Of a DNA stretch of 35,471 nt, positions 6,638 through 15,362 are shown piece after piece. The stretch spans positions 1-35,471 of the forward strand of contig SVNU01000011.1 in NCBI GenBank assembly GCA_015066715.1, given 5' to 3'. The notes under the pieces were generated by a model that worked only from the letters and a program-made list of their open reading frames with translations, was not told the DNA's origin and ran no database searches. This DNA is from Ruminococcus sp. (GTDB taxonomy: Bacteria > Bacillota > Clostridia > Oscillospirales > Ruminococcaceae). How positions within the stretch are numbered: the stretch's first letter is position 1; every line of letters starts with the position of its first letter. The translations under genes and the position numbers were made by a program.

Positions 6638-9600
6638 ATGAATAAAACAACTACCGCCCCGCTTACAAAAACTCAGACAGGAATATATATTGAATGTCTG
6701 AACAATCCCAATTCCACACTTTATAACCTGCCGTTTCTTGCAAAACTCGGCAGCAACATTGACATTATAAAGCTCAAACAGGCTATTGAAGAAAATCTTG
6801 CGGCACATCCCTGCCTTGAAACTGTTATTTACACCGATCAGAACGGTGAAATTATGCAGAAAATATCCGCAGGAATCTGCAATGTTGAAATAATCAAACA
6901 AAGCGATGAAGAATTTTTAAATACCCAACATAACCTGGTCCGTCCATTTGATATGAATGGAGGCTGTCTTGCAAGGTTTGAAATTTACCAAACTCCGTCA
7001 GCAAATTATTTCTTTGAAGATATCCATCATATAATTATGGACGGAACATCACATCACATACTTGCTTCTGATTTGAAAAAAGCATATGACGGTCAGAAAC
7101 TTTCCGAAGAAGAGTATACCTCCATAAATGTGGCGCTTGATGAACAGGCACTTATCGGAACAGAAGAATACCATAATGCAAAATTATTCTACAAAGAACT
7201 TCTTGAAGTATGTGATGAGGTTGACTGTCTGCCTGCAAGAGATGTATTCGAGGACAATCCTAAACAAAAATGGATTACATATGAATTCGATCTTGATTCA
7301 GATAAGCTTAAAGCTTTCCGAAACAAAGCTCAGATTTCCACTACCGCTTTTTTCACAGGGGTTATGGGCTTTTTGATTGGAAAATACAATTACAAAGATG
7401 AAAGTGTTATTGCTACTGTATATAACGGAAGAAAAACAAAGAAGAAAAGCAATGTTGTTTCCATGCTTGTAAAAACACTTCCTTTCGTTTCAGAGTTCAG
7501 TGGAAATCCGACTATCTGTGATTTTCTGAAAAAATCGGGAGATATGCTGATTAAAAGCCGTGAAAACGATATATATTCATTTGAAGAAATTGCAGCAGAA
7601 TACGGCGTGAGTTCAGATATAACCTTTGCTTACCAGGGACATCTATTAGATTACTGTCTTATGGAAAACAGTGACATGGAGGTTGAAAGAATTTATGACG
7701 AAAATCATATTGAAAACTCCCCGATAATTTTTGAACTTTCAGAACTCAGCAGAAACAGATTTTCTCTTCACATAGGTTATCGCTGTGATATGTACAGTGA
7801 AAACTTGATTGTTAACATGGCTCATGCATATGCAAAAGCCGCTTCAGAATTTCTAAAAAAGGAATATGTTGATGATGTAGAGCTTACTGATGATTTTTCA
7901 GTAAAACAAATTGAAAATTTCAACCAAACAGGTTATCCTCTTGACTGCGACAAAACAATTGTTGAGCAATTTCGTATGCAGGCAAAAAATAATCCTGATA
8001 ATACAGCACTTGTATATCTTGATAAAAAATTCACCTATAAAGAACTTGATGATATAACCGACAAGCTTGCAAAAAAACTTATAAAATGCGGAATCGGAAA
8101 AGAAACTGTTACAGCTGTCCTTATTCCACGATGTGAATATATGGTTATATGTGCAATCGGCATTTTAAAAGCCGGAGGAGGATATCTTCCTCTTGACTCT
8201 ACTTATCCTTCCGAACGTCTTAATCTTATGATAAAGGATTCAGGTGCAAAGGTTCTTATTACCACAGATAAACTTGACAGCATTGTAAATGATGATTTTT
8301 CGGGTATCAGAATTATGACCGATGAAATTATGCTTCTTAAAGATGACGATATCATTCTCCCGACCCCTGCACCTGATGACCTGTTCATAATGCTCTACAC
8401 CTCAGGTTCAACAGGTTTGCCAAAGGGTGTTATGCTTGAGCATAAAAATCTGATTTATTTCTGCGATTGGGCAAGAAGATATTACAGTATAGACGAAAAT
8501 TCCAGAAGTGCCGCATATGCAAGCTATGGATTCGATGCAAATATGTTTGATACATATCCTGTACTTACAGCAGGAGGAACTCTTTATATTATTGATGAAG
8601 CAATCAGACTTAATTTAATCGAACTTCAGAAATATTTCAATAATAACGGTATTACACATACTCTTATCACCACTCAGGTAGGCAGACAGTTTGCACTTAT
8701 GGAAGGAACAACTACTTTAAAACACCTTACTGTAGGCGGTGAAAAGCTTGTTCCTCTTAATCCGCCACCATATAATCTTTATAATGCATATGGTCCTACC
8801 GAAGCAACAATCCTTATTACAGTTTCAAAAGTTGACAGAAAATACAAAGATGTACCAATCGGACCTGCACTTGCTAATGTAAAACTTTATGTTGCAGACA
8901 AAAATGGAAAGCTCCTGCCTCCAGGTGCAGCAGGAGAATTATGGGCAGCAGGCGGTCAGGTATCACGGGGTTATTTCAACCGTCCGGAGCAGACAGCAAA
9001 GGCTTTTACAGCTAATCCTTTCTGTAATGAAAGAAACTACGAACGTGTGTATCATACAGGTGATGTTGTGCGTTATATGGCTGACGGTTCAATTCAGTTT
9101 ATCGGCAGACGTGATGCTCAGGTTAAGGTAAGAGGATTCAGAATCGAGCTTACAGAGGTTGAAGAAATTATAAGAAAATTTGATGGAATAAAAGATGCAA
9201 CAGTTGCCGCATTTGACGATCCTGCCGGCGGAAAATATATTGCAGCTTATATAGTTTCCGATGAAAAAATTTCGGTTGAAAAACTCAATCAGTTTATTAT
9301 GAACGAAAAACCGCCATATATGGTACCTGCTGTAACAATGCAGATCGACAGAATTCCTATGACGCAGAATCAGAAGGTCAACAAAAAAGCACTGCCTGTA
9401 CCTGAAAAGAAATTCGATGATGTAATCAAACCCGAAAATAAAATCCAGCAAAAGATTTTTGACATTATTTCAGATGTAATCGGTACCGATGCATTCGGCA
9501 TAACAACTGATATTTACCTTGCCGGGCTTACATCCGTGGGTGCTGTGCGTCTCAATGTGCTTTTATCAAAAGCATTTGACAAAACAGTACAGACAAAGGA

Positions 9601-12600
9601 TTTGAAGGAAAACAATACTGTTTTAAAGCTTGAAAAATTCTTTGCCAATACTCAAAAAGACGATAGCTATGAAATTCTTTCCGATTATCCGCTGACAAAA
9701 AATCAGGAAGGAATCTTTGTGGAATCCATTGCACATCCTGACAGTACCATCTACAATATTCCTGTACTTCTCACAATTTCAGATAAGCTTGATGAGAAAA
9801 AGCTCCTTAAAGCTATCTGTGATACTGTCAATGCACATTCATACATAAAAACCAGACTGCTTATGAATGAGAACGGCGACATACGTCAGAAAAGATACAA
9901 TGATGAGCCATTTAATGAAAATGACATTGAAATTATAACAGCAGATACTATTGAATCTGTTAAATCAAAGCTTGTACAGCCATTTGAACTTATAGGCGGC
10001 AGACTTTTCAGAATAAAACTCATTAAAACTGATATAAAATATCTGCTTATAGAAATGCATCATATCATATGCGACGGAACCTCAATGTCTGTTTTTCTTG
10101 ATGACATTTCAAAGGCATATGCCGGCGAAAAGCCTGAAAATGAGAAATTCAGCGCATTTGAAGTTTCTCTTGAGGAACAAAAACTCAGAAACAGTGAATA
10201 TTTCTTAAAAGCAAAAAAATACTACTCTGACCTTTTTGACGATTGTGACGCCGATTGTCTGCCGAGTGGTGATTTAAAGGAAAATACAAACTCTGAATCA
10301 GATAACATAACCATTTACGGAAAATATATATCTGCTGAAGATATAAAACATTATTGTGATGTAAATAAGCTTAGCATGAACAGCTTCTTTACAGCAGTTT
10401 TCGGGCTTGTGCTTTCAAAGTTTTCAAGAAAGGAAAAATCAGTTTTCACAACTATCTATAACGGCAGAAACGATTCAAGAACAAGCCGTATAATATCAAT
10501 GCTTGTAAAAACCTTCCCTGTTTTATGCGATGTTTCCCGAAAAAATGCCGACCTTGCTATATATGATTATATTTCACAAACCGGAACACAGCTTATGAAC
10601 AGTATGTCAAATGACATTTATTCCTTTAGCGAGATAAGCAGGTCTTCTGGGATAAATGCAGATGTTATGTTTGCATATCAGGGCGAAGATTTCGAATTTA
10701 ACAAACTTTGCGGTGAACCTTCAAAAATGATTGATTTAAAGCTTGATGATGTAAAAGCACCTTTAAATCTCAATGTTTTTATAGAAAACAGTAAAATCAG
10801 ACTTTTTTGCGAATACAGAAGTGATAAGTTCAGCAAGAACTATATTCTTGGTTTCCTTGATGCATTTGATATGGCAGTTTCGGAATTCATCAGCAAACGA
10901 ACAATAAAAGAAATATCTGTTCTTTCTGAAAAAGCGGAGATTCAGATACAGCATTTCAATGACACAGAAGGCAGAATTGAACCGCTTACACCTCCTCAGC
11001 TTCTTGAAAAACAAGCAGATTTAAACCCTGATAAACAGGCGGTTATTGCCGGAAACGAATCTCTTACATTTAAAGAACTTAATGAAAGAGCCAATAAAGT
11101 TGCCAACACACTTATTGAAAAAGGAATTTCCACAGAAAGTATTATCGGTCTTTATATGGAAAGATGTGTTGATATTTATCCTGTTCGACAGGGAATAATG
11201 AAATCGGGCGGAGCTTTTGTGTCAACAGAACCGGATTATCCGGACGAAAGAATTTCATATATTCTTGAGAATTCAAAAGCAGAGTATCTTATTACAACCC
11301 AAAGTCTCTTCGAAAGCAGAAAAAAACTTTTTGATACAGTTAATTGCAAAATCCTTCTTCTTGAAGATATATACACCCTTGAAAATACAGCAAATCCGAA
11401 CACAGCAATAGAACCATCATCCCTTGCTTACTGCATTTATACCTCCGGTTCAACAGGAAAGCCTAAGGGGGTTATGATAGAACACCGAAACCTTATGAAT
11501 ATGCTCTGTTATCATAAAAAAAATATTCTTGCAAAGGATTATGTTGACAATACAAGTGTCTTTTTAGGGCTTGCGGCTATCACCTTTGACGTTTCTGTTA
11601 TTGAAGAAATGATGCCGATTTATCATGGTCAAACTGTTGCTATGGCAACCGACGAGGAAATTCACAATCCTATTCTTCTTGCACGAATGATGAAAAAAAC
11701 AGGGGTTGATATGATGAAATGTACTCCGTCATATATGCAGACAATGCTTGAATTTACAGAAGTATGTGAGGTTTTCCAACAGCTTCGTGCAATAATTATA
11801 GGTGCTGAACCTTTCCCTGAAGCTCTTTATAATAAAATGCGTAATGCCGGCTTTAAAGGAAAAATCTATAACAGCTACGGTCCGACCGAAACTACAGTAA
11901 CTGTAACTATTGATGAGCTTGACGGAAAAAATGTAACAATCGGTACTCCTGCCGGAAACACAAAAATTTATATACTTGACTGCTTTGATAATATTCTTCC
12001 GCCATTTGCAAAGGGCGAGCTTGTTATCACAGGCAAAAGTGTAGGCAGAGGTTATCTTGGTCTTGAAAAAATGACCAAGGAAAAATTCATAAGCTATAAT
12101 GGTGAAAAGGCTTATCGAAGCGGAGATATTGCATACTGGAACAATGACGGAAAAATTGTACATTGTGGTCGTAATGATAACCAGATAAAGCTGAGAGGTC
12201 TGCGTGTAGAGCTTGATGAAATTGAAAATGTTATGAATCGCTTTGAAGGAATAAAACGAAGTGTTGTTCTTGTAAAGGGCGAAGGAAACGACCAGTTCCT
12301 GTGCGGATATTATGTTTCCGAAACCCCTGCTGACACTCAGAAACTTACCGCATTTATGTCACAGACCCTTACAAAATATATGATTCCGAATGTCTTTGTC
12401 CATCTTACTTCAATGCCTATGACAGTAAACGGCAAGATTGATAAGCGTGCCTTACCTGAACCTGAAACAGAAAATAAAAGACATAAAGGACGTCTGCCAA
12501 AAAACAATCTTGAACGTAAATTCTGTGAAATATTTGCTATGGCCCTGGGACTTGATAATGTATTTGCAGATGATGACTTTTTTGAACTTGGCGGCACTTC

Positions 12601-13945
12601 CCTTTCAGCTTCAAAGGTTGCTATGAAATGTATGACTGAAAAAATCAATGTAGTGTACGCTGATGTATTTGATTACACCACCCCTGAAAAGCTTACTGAA
12701 TATGTTCAGAGTAAAATCAATGAATCAGCAGCACAGATTGTAAAATCAACAGAAAATATGCAAAATCATGAAACCTTATACGATGTTCTTAAAAATAATA
12801 CAGCTGAATTTGTCGATGAAATTTCATATACAGATATCGGAAATGTCTTGGTAACAGGTGCAACAGGATTTCTTGGCATCCACATTATAAAGGAACTTCT
12901 TGACAGCGGCTGTGAAAAAATTTACTGTCTGCTAAGAAAAAATAAGCGTCAGACTGTTGAAGAACGACTTAAATCAATGCTTATGTATTATTTTGACAGC
13001 ACATTTGATAAAAATTTCGATAAACAGATTATTGTAATCGAAGGCGATATCACAGATAAAGACCTTTCTGAAAATCTCAGTAAGTGTGAGTTTGATACAA
13101 TAATAAATTGTGCTGCATGTGTAAAACATTTTGTTGCAGACGATTTGCTTGACAGGGTAAATGTCCGTGGTGTTGAAAATCTGATAAAAATCTGCAGAAA
13201 ACTAAATAAAAAGCTTATTCAGATTTCAACCGTAAGTGTTGCAGGTGAGAGTGTTAATGAACATATTTCATCTGAAATAAAGCTTACAGAAAACAAACTT
13301 GATATGGGACAAATTCTTGAAAACAAATATGCTCACACAAAATACCTTGCAGAAACTGCTATGCTTGAAGCAATAAAAGACGGTCTTTGCGGAAAGGTTA
13401 TCCGTGTAGGTAATCTTATGAGCAGAAACAGCGACGGCGAATTTCAAATAAACTATTCTACAAACGGATTTATGAAACGCCTGCGTGCATATTCCATTAT
13501 CGGTAAATTTCCTGTAAACAGTATGGACAATACTGTAGAATTTTCACCTATTGACCTAACTGCCAAAGCTGTTGTCAAACTTGCAGGAACCCCTGATAAA
13601 TTCACCGTATTTCATGCATATAACTGTCATCACGTTCATATGGCAAATATACTTGAAGTTATGAAAAATTACGGGATGAACATTGATATTGTAACTGACG
13701 AAAAATTCAGAACATGTTTTAATGAACTCCTTTCCGATGAAACACGCAATATGGAAATTTCGAGTCTTATTGCTTATATGAACAACGGTAAGTCTGATCG
13801 AAGATATATAGGCTGGGACAACACTTTTACAGTAAAAGCATTGTATCGGCTCGGATTTTCATGGAAGCTCACAGATGAATCGTATATCAAACAAGCTGTG
13901 AATGCTCTTTCAACTCTTGGCTTCTTCAGTAATGATGATGAATAA
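6638..13945 (+). CDS. Two-module NRPS, C-A-T-C-A-T-R, predicted peptide-aldehyde synthetase
   Basis: 2435 residues; the Shine-Dalgarno AAAGGAG lies just upstream. Order: C1 (about 1-425, active site HHIIMDG 130-136); A1 (about 430-925, LYTSGSTGLPKG from 586, NAYGPTE, YHTGD, NQKVNKKAL); T1 (about 932-1005, Ser966 in LAGLTSVGAVRL); C2 (about 1013-1435, HHIICDG 1141-1147); A2 (about 1440-1935, IYTSGSTGKPKG from 1600, NSYGPTE, YRSGD, NGKIDKRAL); T2 (about 1955-2025, Ser1988 in FFELGGTSL); and a thioester reductase domain (about 2065-2435, TGATGFLG from 2073, Y2231-x3-K2235 in YAHTK). There is no thioesterase or epimerase domain. A starter C domain suggests N-acylation, and the R domain releases an aldehyde or alcohol. 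All core motifs are intact. Amino-acid specificity cannot be assigned safely. The MATE gene precedes it and the PPTase gene overlaps its stop. Confidence 0.95.
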   Translation: MNKTTTAPLTKTQTGIYIECLNNPNSTLYNLPFLAKLGSNIDIIKLKQAIEENLAAHPCLETVIYTDQNGEIMQKISAGICNVEIIKQSDEEFLNTQHNLVRPFDMNGGCLARFEIYQTPSANYFFEDIHHIIMDGTSHHILASDLKKAYDGQKLSEEEYTSINVALDEQALIGTEEYHNAKLFYKELLEVCDEVDCLPARDVFEDNPKQKWITYEFDLDSDKLKAFRNKAQISTTAFFTGVMGFLIGKYNYKDESVIATVYNGRKTKKKSNVVSMLVKTLPFVSEFSGNPTICDFLKKSGDMLIKSRENDIYSFEEIAAEYGVSSDITFAYQGHLLDYCLMENSDMEVERIYDENHIENSPIIFELSELSRNRFSLHIGYRCDMYSENLIVNMAHAYAKAASEFLKKEYVDDVELTDDFSVKQIENFNQTGYPLDCDKTIVEQFRMQAKNNPDNTALVYLDKKFTYKELDDITDKLAKKLIKCGIGKETVTAVLIPRCEYMVICAIGILKAGGGYLPLDSTYPSERLNLMIKDSGAKVLITTDKLDSIVNDDFSGIRIMTDEIMLLKDDDIILPTPAPDDLFIMLYTSGSTGLPKGVMLEHKNLIYFCDWARRYYSIDENSRSAAYASYGFDANMFDTYPVLTAGGTLYIIDEAIRLNLIELQKYFNNNGITHTLITTQVGRQFALMEGTTTLKHLTVGGEKLVPLNPPPYNLYNAYGPTEATILITVSKVDRKYKDVPIGPALANVKLYVADKNGKLLPPGAAGELWAAGGQVSRGYFNRPEQTAKAFTANPFCNERNYERVYHTGDVVRYMADGSIQFIGRRDAQVKVRGFRIELTEVEEIIRKFDGIKDATVAAFDDPAGGKYIAAYIVSDEKISVEKLNQFIMNEKPPYMVPAVTMQIDRIPMTQNQKVNKKALPVPEKKFDDVIKPENKIQQKIFDIISDVIGTDAFGITTDIYLAGLTSVGAVRLNVLLSKAFDKTVQTKDLKENNTVLKLEKFFANTQKDDSYEILSDYPLTKNQEGIFVESIAHPDSTIYNIPVLLTISDKLDEKKLLKAICDTVNAHSYIKTRLLMNENGDIRQKRYNDEPFNENDIEIITADTIESVKSKLVQPFELIGGRLFRIKLIKTDIKYLLIEMHHIICDGTSMSVFLDDISKAYAGEKPENEKFSAFEVSLEEQKLRNSEYFLKAKKYYSDLFDDCDADCLPSGDLKENTNSESDNITIYGKYISAEDIKHYCDVNKLSMNSFFTAVFGLVLSKFSRKEKSVFTTIYNGRNDSRTSRIISMLVKTFPVLCDVSRKNADLAIYDYISQTGTQLMNSMSNDIYSFSEISRSSGINADVMFAYQGEDFEFNKLCGEPSKMIDLKLDDVKAPLNLNVFIENSKIRLFCEYRSDKFSKNYILGFLDAFDMAVSEFISKRTIKEISVLSEKAEIQIQHFNDTEGRIEPLTPPQLLEKQADLNPDKQAVIAGNESLTFKELNERANKVANTLIEKGISTESIIGLYMERCVDIYPVRQGIMKSGGAFVSTEPDYPDERISYILENSKAEYLITTQSLFESRKKLFDTVNCKILLLEDIYTLENTANPNTAIEPSSLAYCIYTSGSTGKPKGVMIEHRNLMNMLCYHKKNILAKDYVDNTSVFLGLAAITFDVSVIEEMMPIYHGQTVAMATDEEIHNPILLARMMKKTGVDMMKCTPSYMQTMLEFTEVCEVFQQLRAIIIGAEPFPEALYNKMRNAGFKGKIYNSYGPTETTVTVTIDELDGKNVTIGTPAGNTKIYILDCFDNILPPFAKGELVITGKSVGRGYLGLEKMTKEKFISYNGEKAYRSGDIAYWNNDGKIVHCGRNDNQIKLRGLRVELDEIENVMNRFEGIKRSVVLVKGEGNDQFLCGYYVSETPADTQKLTAFMSQTLTKYMIPNVFVHLTSMPMTVNGKIDKRALPEPETENKRHKGRLPKNNLERKFCEIFAMALGLDNVFADDDFFELGGTSLSASKVAMKCMTEKINVVYADVFDYTTPEKLTEYVQSKINESAAQIVKSTENMQNHETLYDVLKNNTAEFVDEISYTDIGNVLVTGATGFLGIHIIKELLDSGCEKIYCLLRKNKRQTVEERLKSMLMYYFDSTFDKNFDKQIIVIEGDITDKDLSENLSKCEFDTIINCAACVKHFVADDLLDRVNVRGVENLIKICRKLNKKLIQISTVSVAGESVNEHISSEIKLTENKLDMGQILENKYAHTKYLAETAMLEAIKDGLCGKVIRVGNLMSRNSDGEFQINYSTNGFMKRLRAYSIIGKFPVNSMDNTVEFSPIDLTAKAVVKLAGTPDKFTVFHAYNCHHVHMANILEVMKNYGMNIDIVTDEKFRTCFNELLSDETRNMEISSLIAYMNNGKSDRRYIGWDNTFTVKALYRLGFSWKLTDESYIKQAVNALSTLGFFSNDDE

Positions 13946-14591
13946 AACAAAAATATACATTGCCGATACAAAAGCCTTGAGCAACAGCAATATTTTTGAA
14001 TTATATTATAAAAATGTTTCCTGTGAAAGACAGAAAAAAATTGATTCATTTATTTTTAAAAAAGATAAAATGCTTTCCCTGGGTGCTGAATTGCTTTTAA
14101 AAAAAGCTCTTTCGGATTTTGGAGTTCACAAATTTGATGTTAGTTATAAGCCGTATGGAAAACCATATATAAAAGATTCGGGTCTTTGTTTTAATCTGTC
14201 ACATTCAGAAGAAAAGGTTATGTGTGTTGTATCAGAAAAACATGTTGGCTGTGACGTAGAAAAAATTACTGATATCGAACTTGAAATTGCAAAGCGTTTT
14301 TTCTATACAACAGAATATGATGAAATTGCAAAGCTAAAAAATGTATCAGAGCAAAAAAACATGTTCTTTCGTCTGTGGACTCTCAAGGAAAGTTTCATGA
14401 AAGCTACGGGACTTGGAATGAAGCTTGCTCTTGACAGCTTCAGAATAGATTTATCCAATGAAATTACAGTTATTCAAAATGTCAGTAAACACAAATATTA
14501 TTTTAAGGAATTTGATTTTAATGACGGATATAAATATGCAGTATGTTCTCTTAACAAAGAATTTGATGCTGTGAAATTTGTTTTATTTTAA
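13938..14591 (+). CDS. Sfp-type 4'-phosphopantetheinyl transferase
   Basis: 217 residues if translation starts at the ATG at 13938; two more in-frame ATGs (13932, 13935) sit directly upstream. No clear Shine-Dalgarno site is visible and the start overlaps the NRPS stop (13943-13945), so translational coupling is likely. Sfp/AcpT hallmarks: FNLSHSEEKVMCVVS near residue 82, HVGCDVEKI (Mg2+-binding Asp and Glu) around residue 99, and FRLWTLKESFMKATGLG around residue 142. It transfers the phosphopantetheine arm of CoA onto the carrier serines of the NRPS (Ser966, Ser1988). At about 215 residues it belongs to the Sfp group rather than the AcpS group. It is the last gene of the operon. Confidence 0.93.
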   Translation: MNKTKIYIADTKALSNSNIFELYYKNVSCERQKKIDSFIFKKDKMLSLGAELLLKKALSDFGVHKFDVSYKPYGKPYIKDSGLCFNLSHSEEKVMCVVSEKHVGCDVEKITDIELEIAKRFFYTTEYDEIAKLKNVSEQKNMFFRLWTLKESFMKATGLGMKLALDSFRIDLSNEITVIQNVSKHKYYFKEFDFNDGYKYAVCSLNKEFDAVKFVLF

Positions 14592-14608
14592 TTATTGTTT
14601 AAGAACCC

Positions 14609-14757
14609 GTCTTCACAAGAAATATATTTGGATTTTTCAATATAATTTTGTCAATAACAAGGCGAAAAATCGCAGGCGTACCCCCGTACGGCAAAATTTT
14701 TCAACAAAGTTAGTGGCAAAATTCATCAAAAAGACTGATGTATATGCTTGTGAAGAC
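14609..14757. mobile_element. MITE-like element with 11-bp terminal inverted repeats
   Basis: GTCTTCACAAG (14609-14619) and CTTGTGAAGAC (14747-14757) are perfect inverted ends of a 149-bp AT-rich stretch with no ORF. Inside are small hairpins, GCGAAAAATCGC and CGTACCCCCGTACG, around 14663-14690. It lies 17 bases after the PPTase stop and could also fold into a long terminator-like structure for the operon. No direct target duplication is obvious and no transposase is present, so calling it a mobile element is an inference from shape. The 119 bases that follow (14758-14876) show nothing I can identify. Confidence 0.45.
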
Positions 14758-14876
14758 AGTTTCTAAAAGCTATATTAATATCATCCATTATAAATCACAT
14801 TGGTACAGGTTTTTTAAAATGAAGATTCAACAATAAAGATAGCAATGTTAAAAGGCTGCCGAACTTATTTTAAATA

Positions 14877-15044
14877 CTGACAGACTGCCTGAAAAAACTG
14901 GTTGAGGTAATATTAAAATTTCTAACAAACTACCTACGCAATAATTCCGAATATCTTAAAAGGAAATATGCTGACCCGGCTGATGATTTCACTCCTCATA
15001 TACTTCGTTTTAACGAATGCAACGTTCAAATGAACAGCGTATAA
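14877..15044 (+). pseudogene. Coding remnant of unknown origin
   Basis: An open frame of 55 codons between an in-frame TAA at 14871 and a TAA at 15042-15044. It reads like genuine protein (for example LRNNSEYLKRKYADPADDF followed by TPHILRFNECNVQ) but has no usable start codon or ribosome site. A strong terminator follows at 15060-15101. This suggests the 3' end of a decayed gene. I do not recognise the family. Confidence 0.35.
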
Positions 15045-15059
15045 AATGTAAAATAAATA

Positions 15060-15101
15060 CAAGGCGTTATGCATTAAAATCGCATAACGCCTTGCTTTTT
15101 T
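15060..15101 (+). terminator. Strong intrinsic terminator
   Basis: A perfect 13-bp stem (CAAGGCGTTATGC at 15060-15072 with GCATAACGCCTTG at 15082-15094) followed by CTTTTTT. It lies 15 bases after the stop of the coding remnant and may once have ended that gene. Confidence 0.85.
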
Positions 15102-15129
15102 AAACCCGATTTAAAAACATTCCCCATGT
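15096..15129 (-). repeat. 34-bp sequence shared with 530-563 (copy B)
   Basis: Minus-strand reading gives the same ACATGGGGAATGTTTTTAAA core as copy A, with T for C at the next base and a similar CGGGTTT continuation. Here it interrupts the amidase reading frame, so this copy probably marks the boundary of an insertion or deletion. Confidence 0.6.
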
Positions 15130-15296
15130 CCCGCATCAAGAACAATCACAGGTGTATTATCCGACATTTCACCCATTGTTGCTATTGTGTTGTCCCCTGA
15201 CTTTTTCATGTAATAGTATGCTGCACCGCCTGCCACTGTCAGCGCACAAACTACGCATACACTTCTTCTGAGAATTTTTTTCATTGTATTTTTCAT
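15111..15296 (-). pseudogene. Truncated N-acetylmuramoyl-L-alanine amidase (Amidase_3 type)
   Basis: 61 codons remain, with a good start (ATG 15296, GAGGTG upstream). The product has a basic N-terminus, a hydrophobic segment (VCVVCALTVAGGAAYYYM) as a signal or anchor, and then VIVLDAGHG, the opening strand and first zinc-ligand motif of Amidase_3 cell-wall amidases. It continues ECF and stops. Full enzymes have about 170 further residues, including the other zinc ligands and the catalytic Glu. The frame breaks exactly where the repeat copy at 15096-15129 begins, so loss of the 3' part by insertion or recombination is likely. The peptide cannot be an active amidase. Confidence 0.8.
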
Positions 15297-15362
15297 TACT
15301 GCACCTCTTTTTTATGTTAAAGCTTAGTAATGAATATGAATAAAAAGAATAAAATATTCCGG

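Noticed and set aside
2971-15101. Similar hairpins at 2971-3003 and 15060-15094 (both begin AAGGC and contain TTAT) considered as a mobile repeat family
   Set aside because: Both are followed by T-rich tracts next to gene ends and differ in the stem, so ordinary intrinsic terminators explain them.
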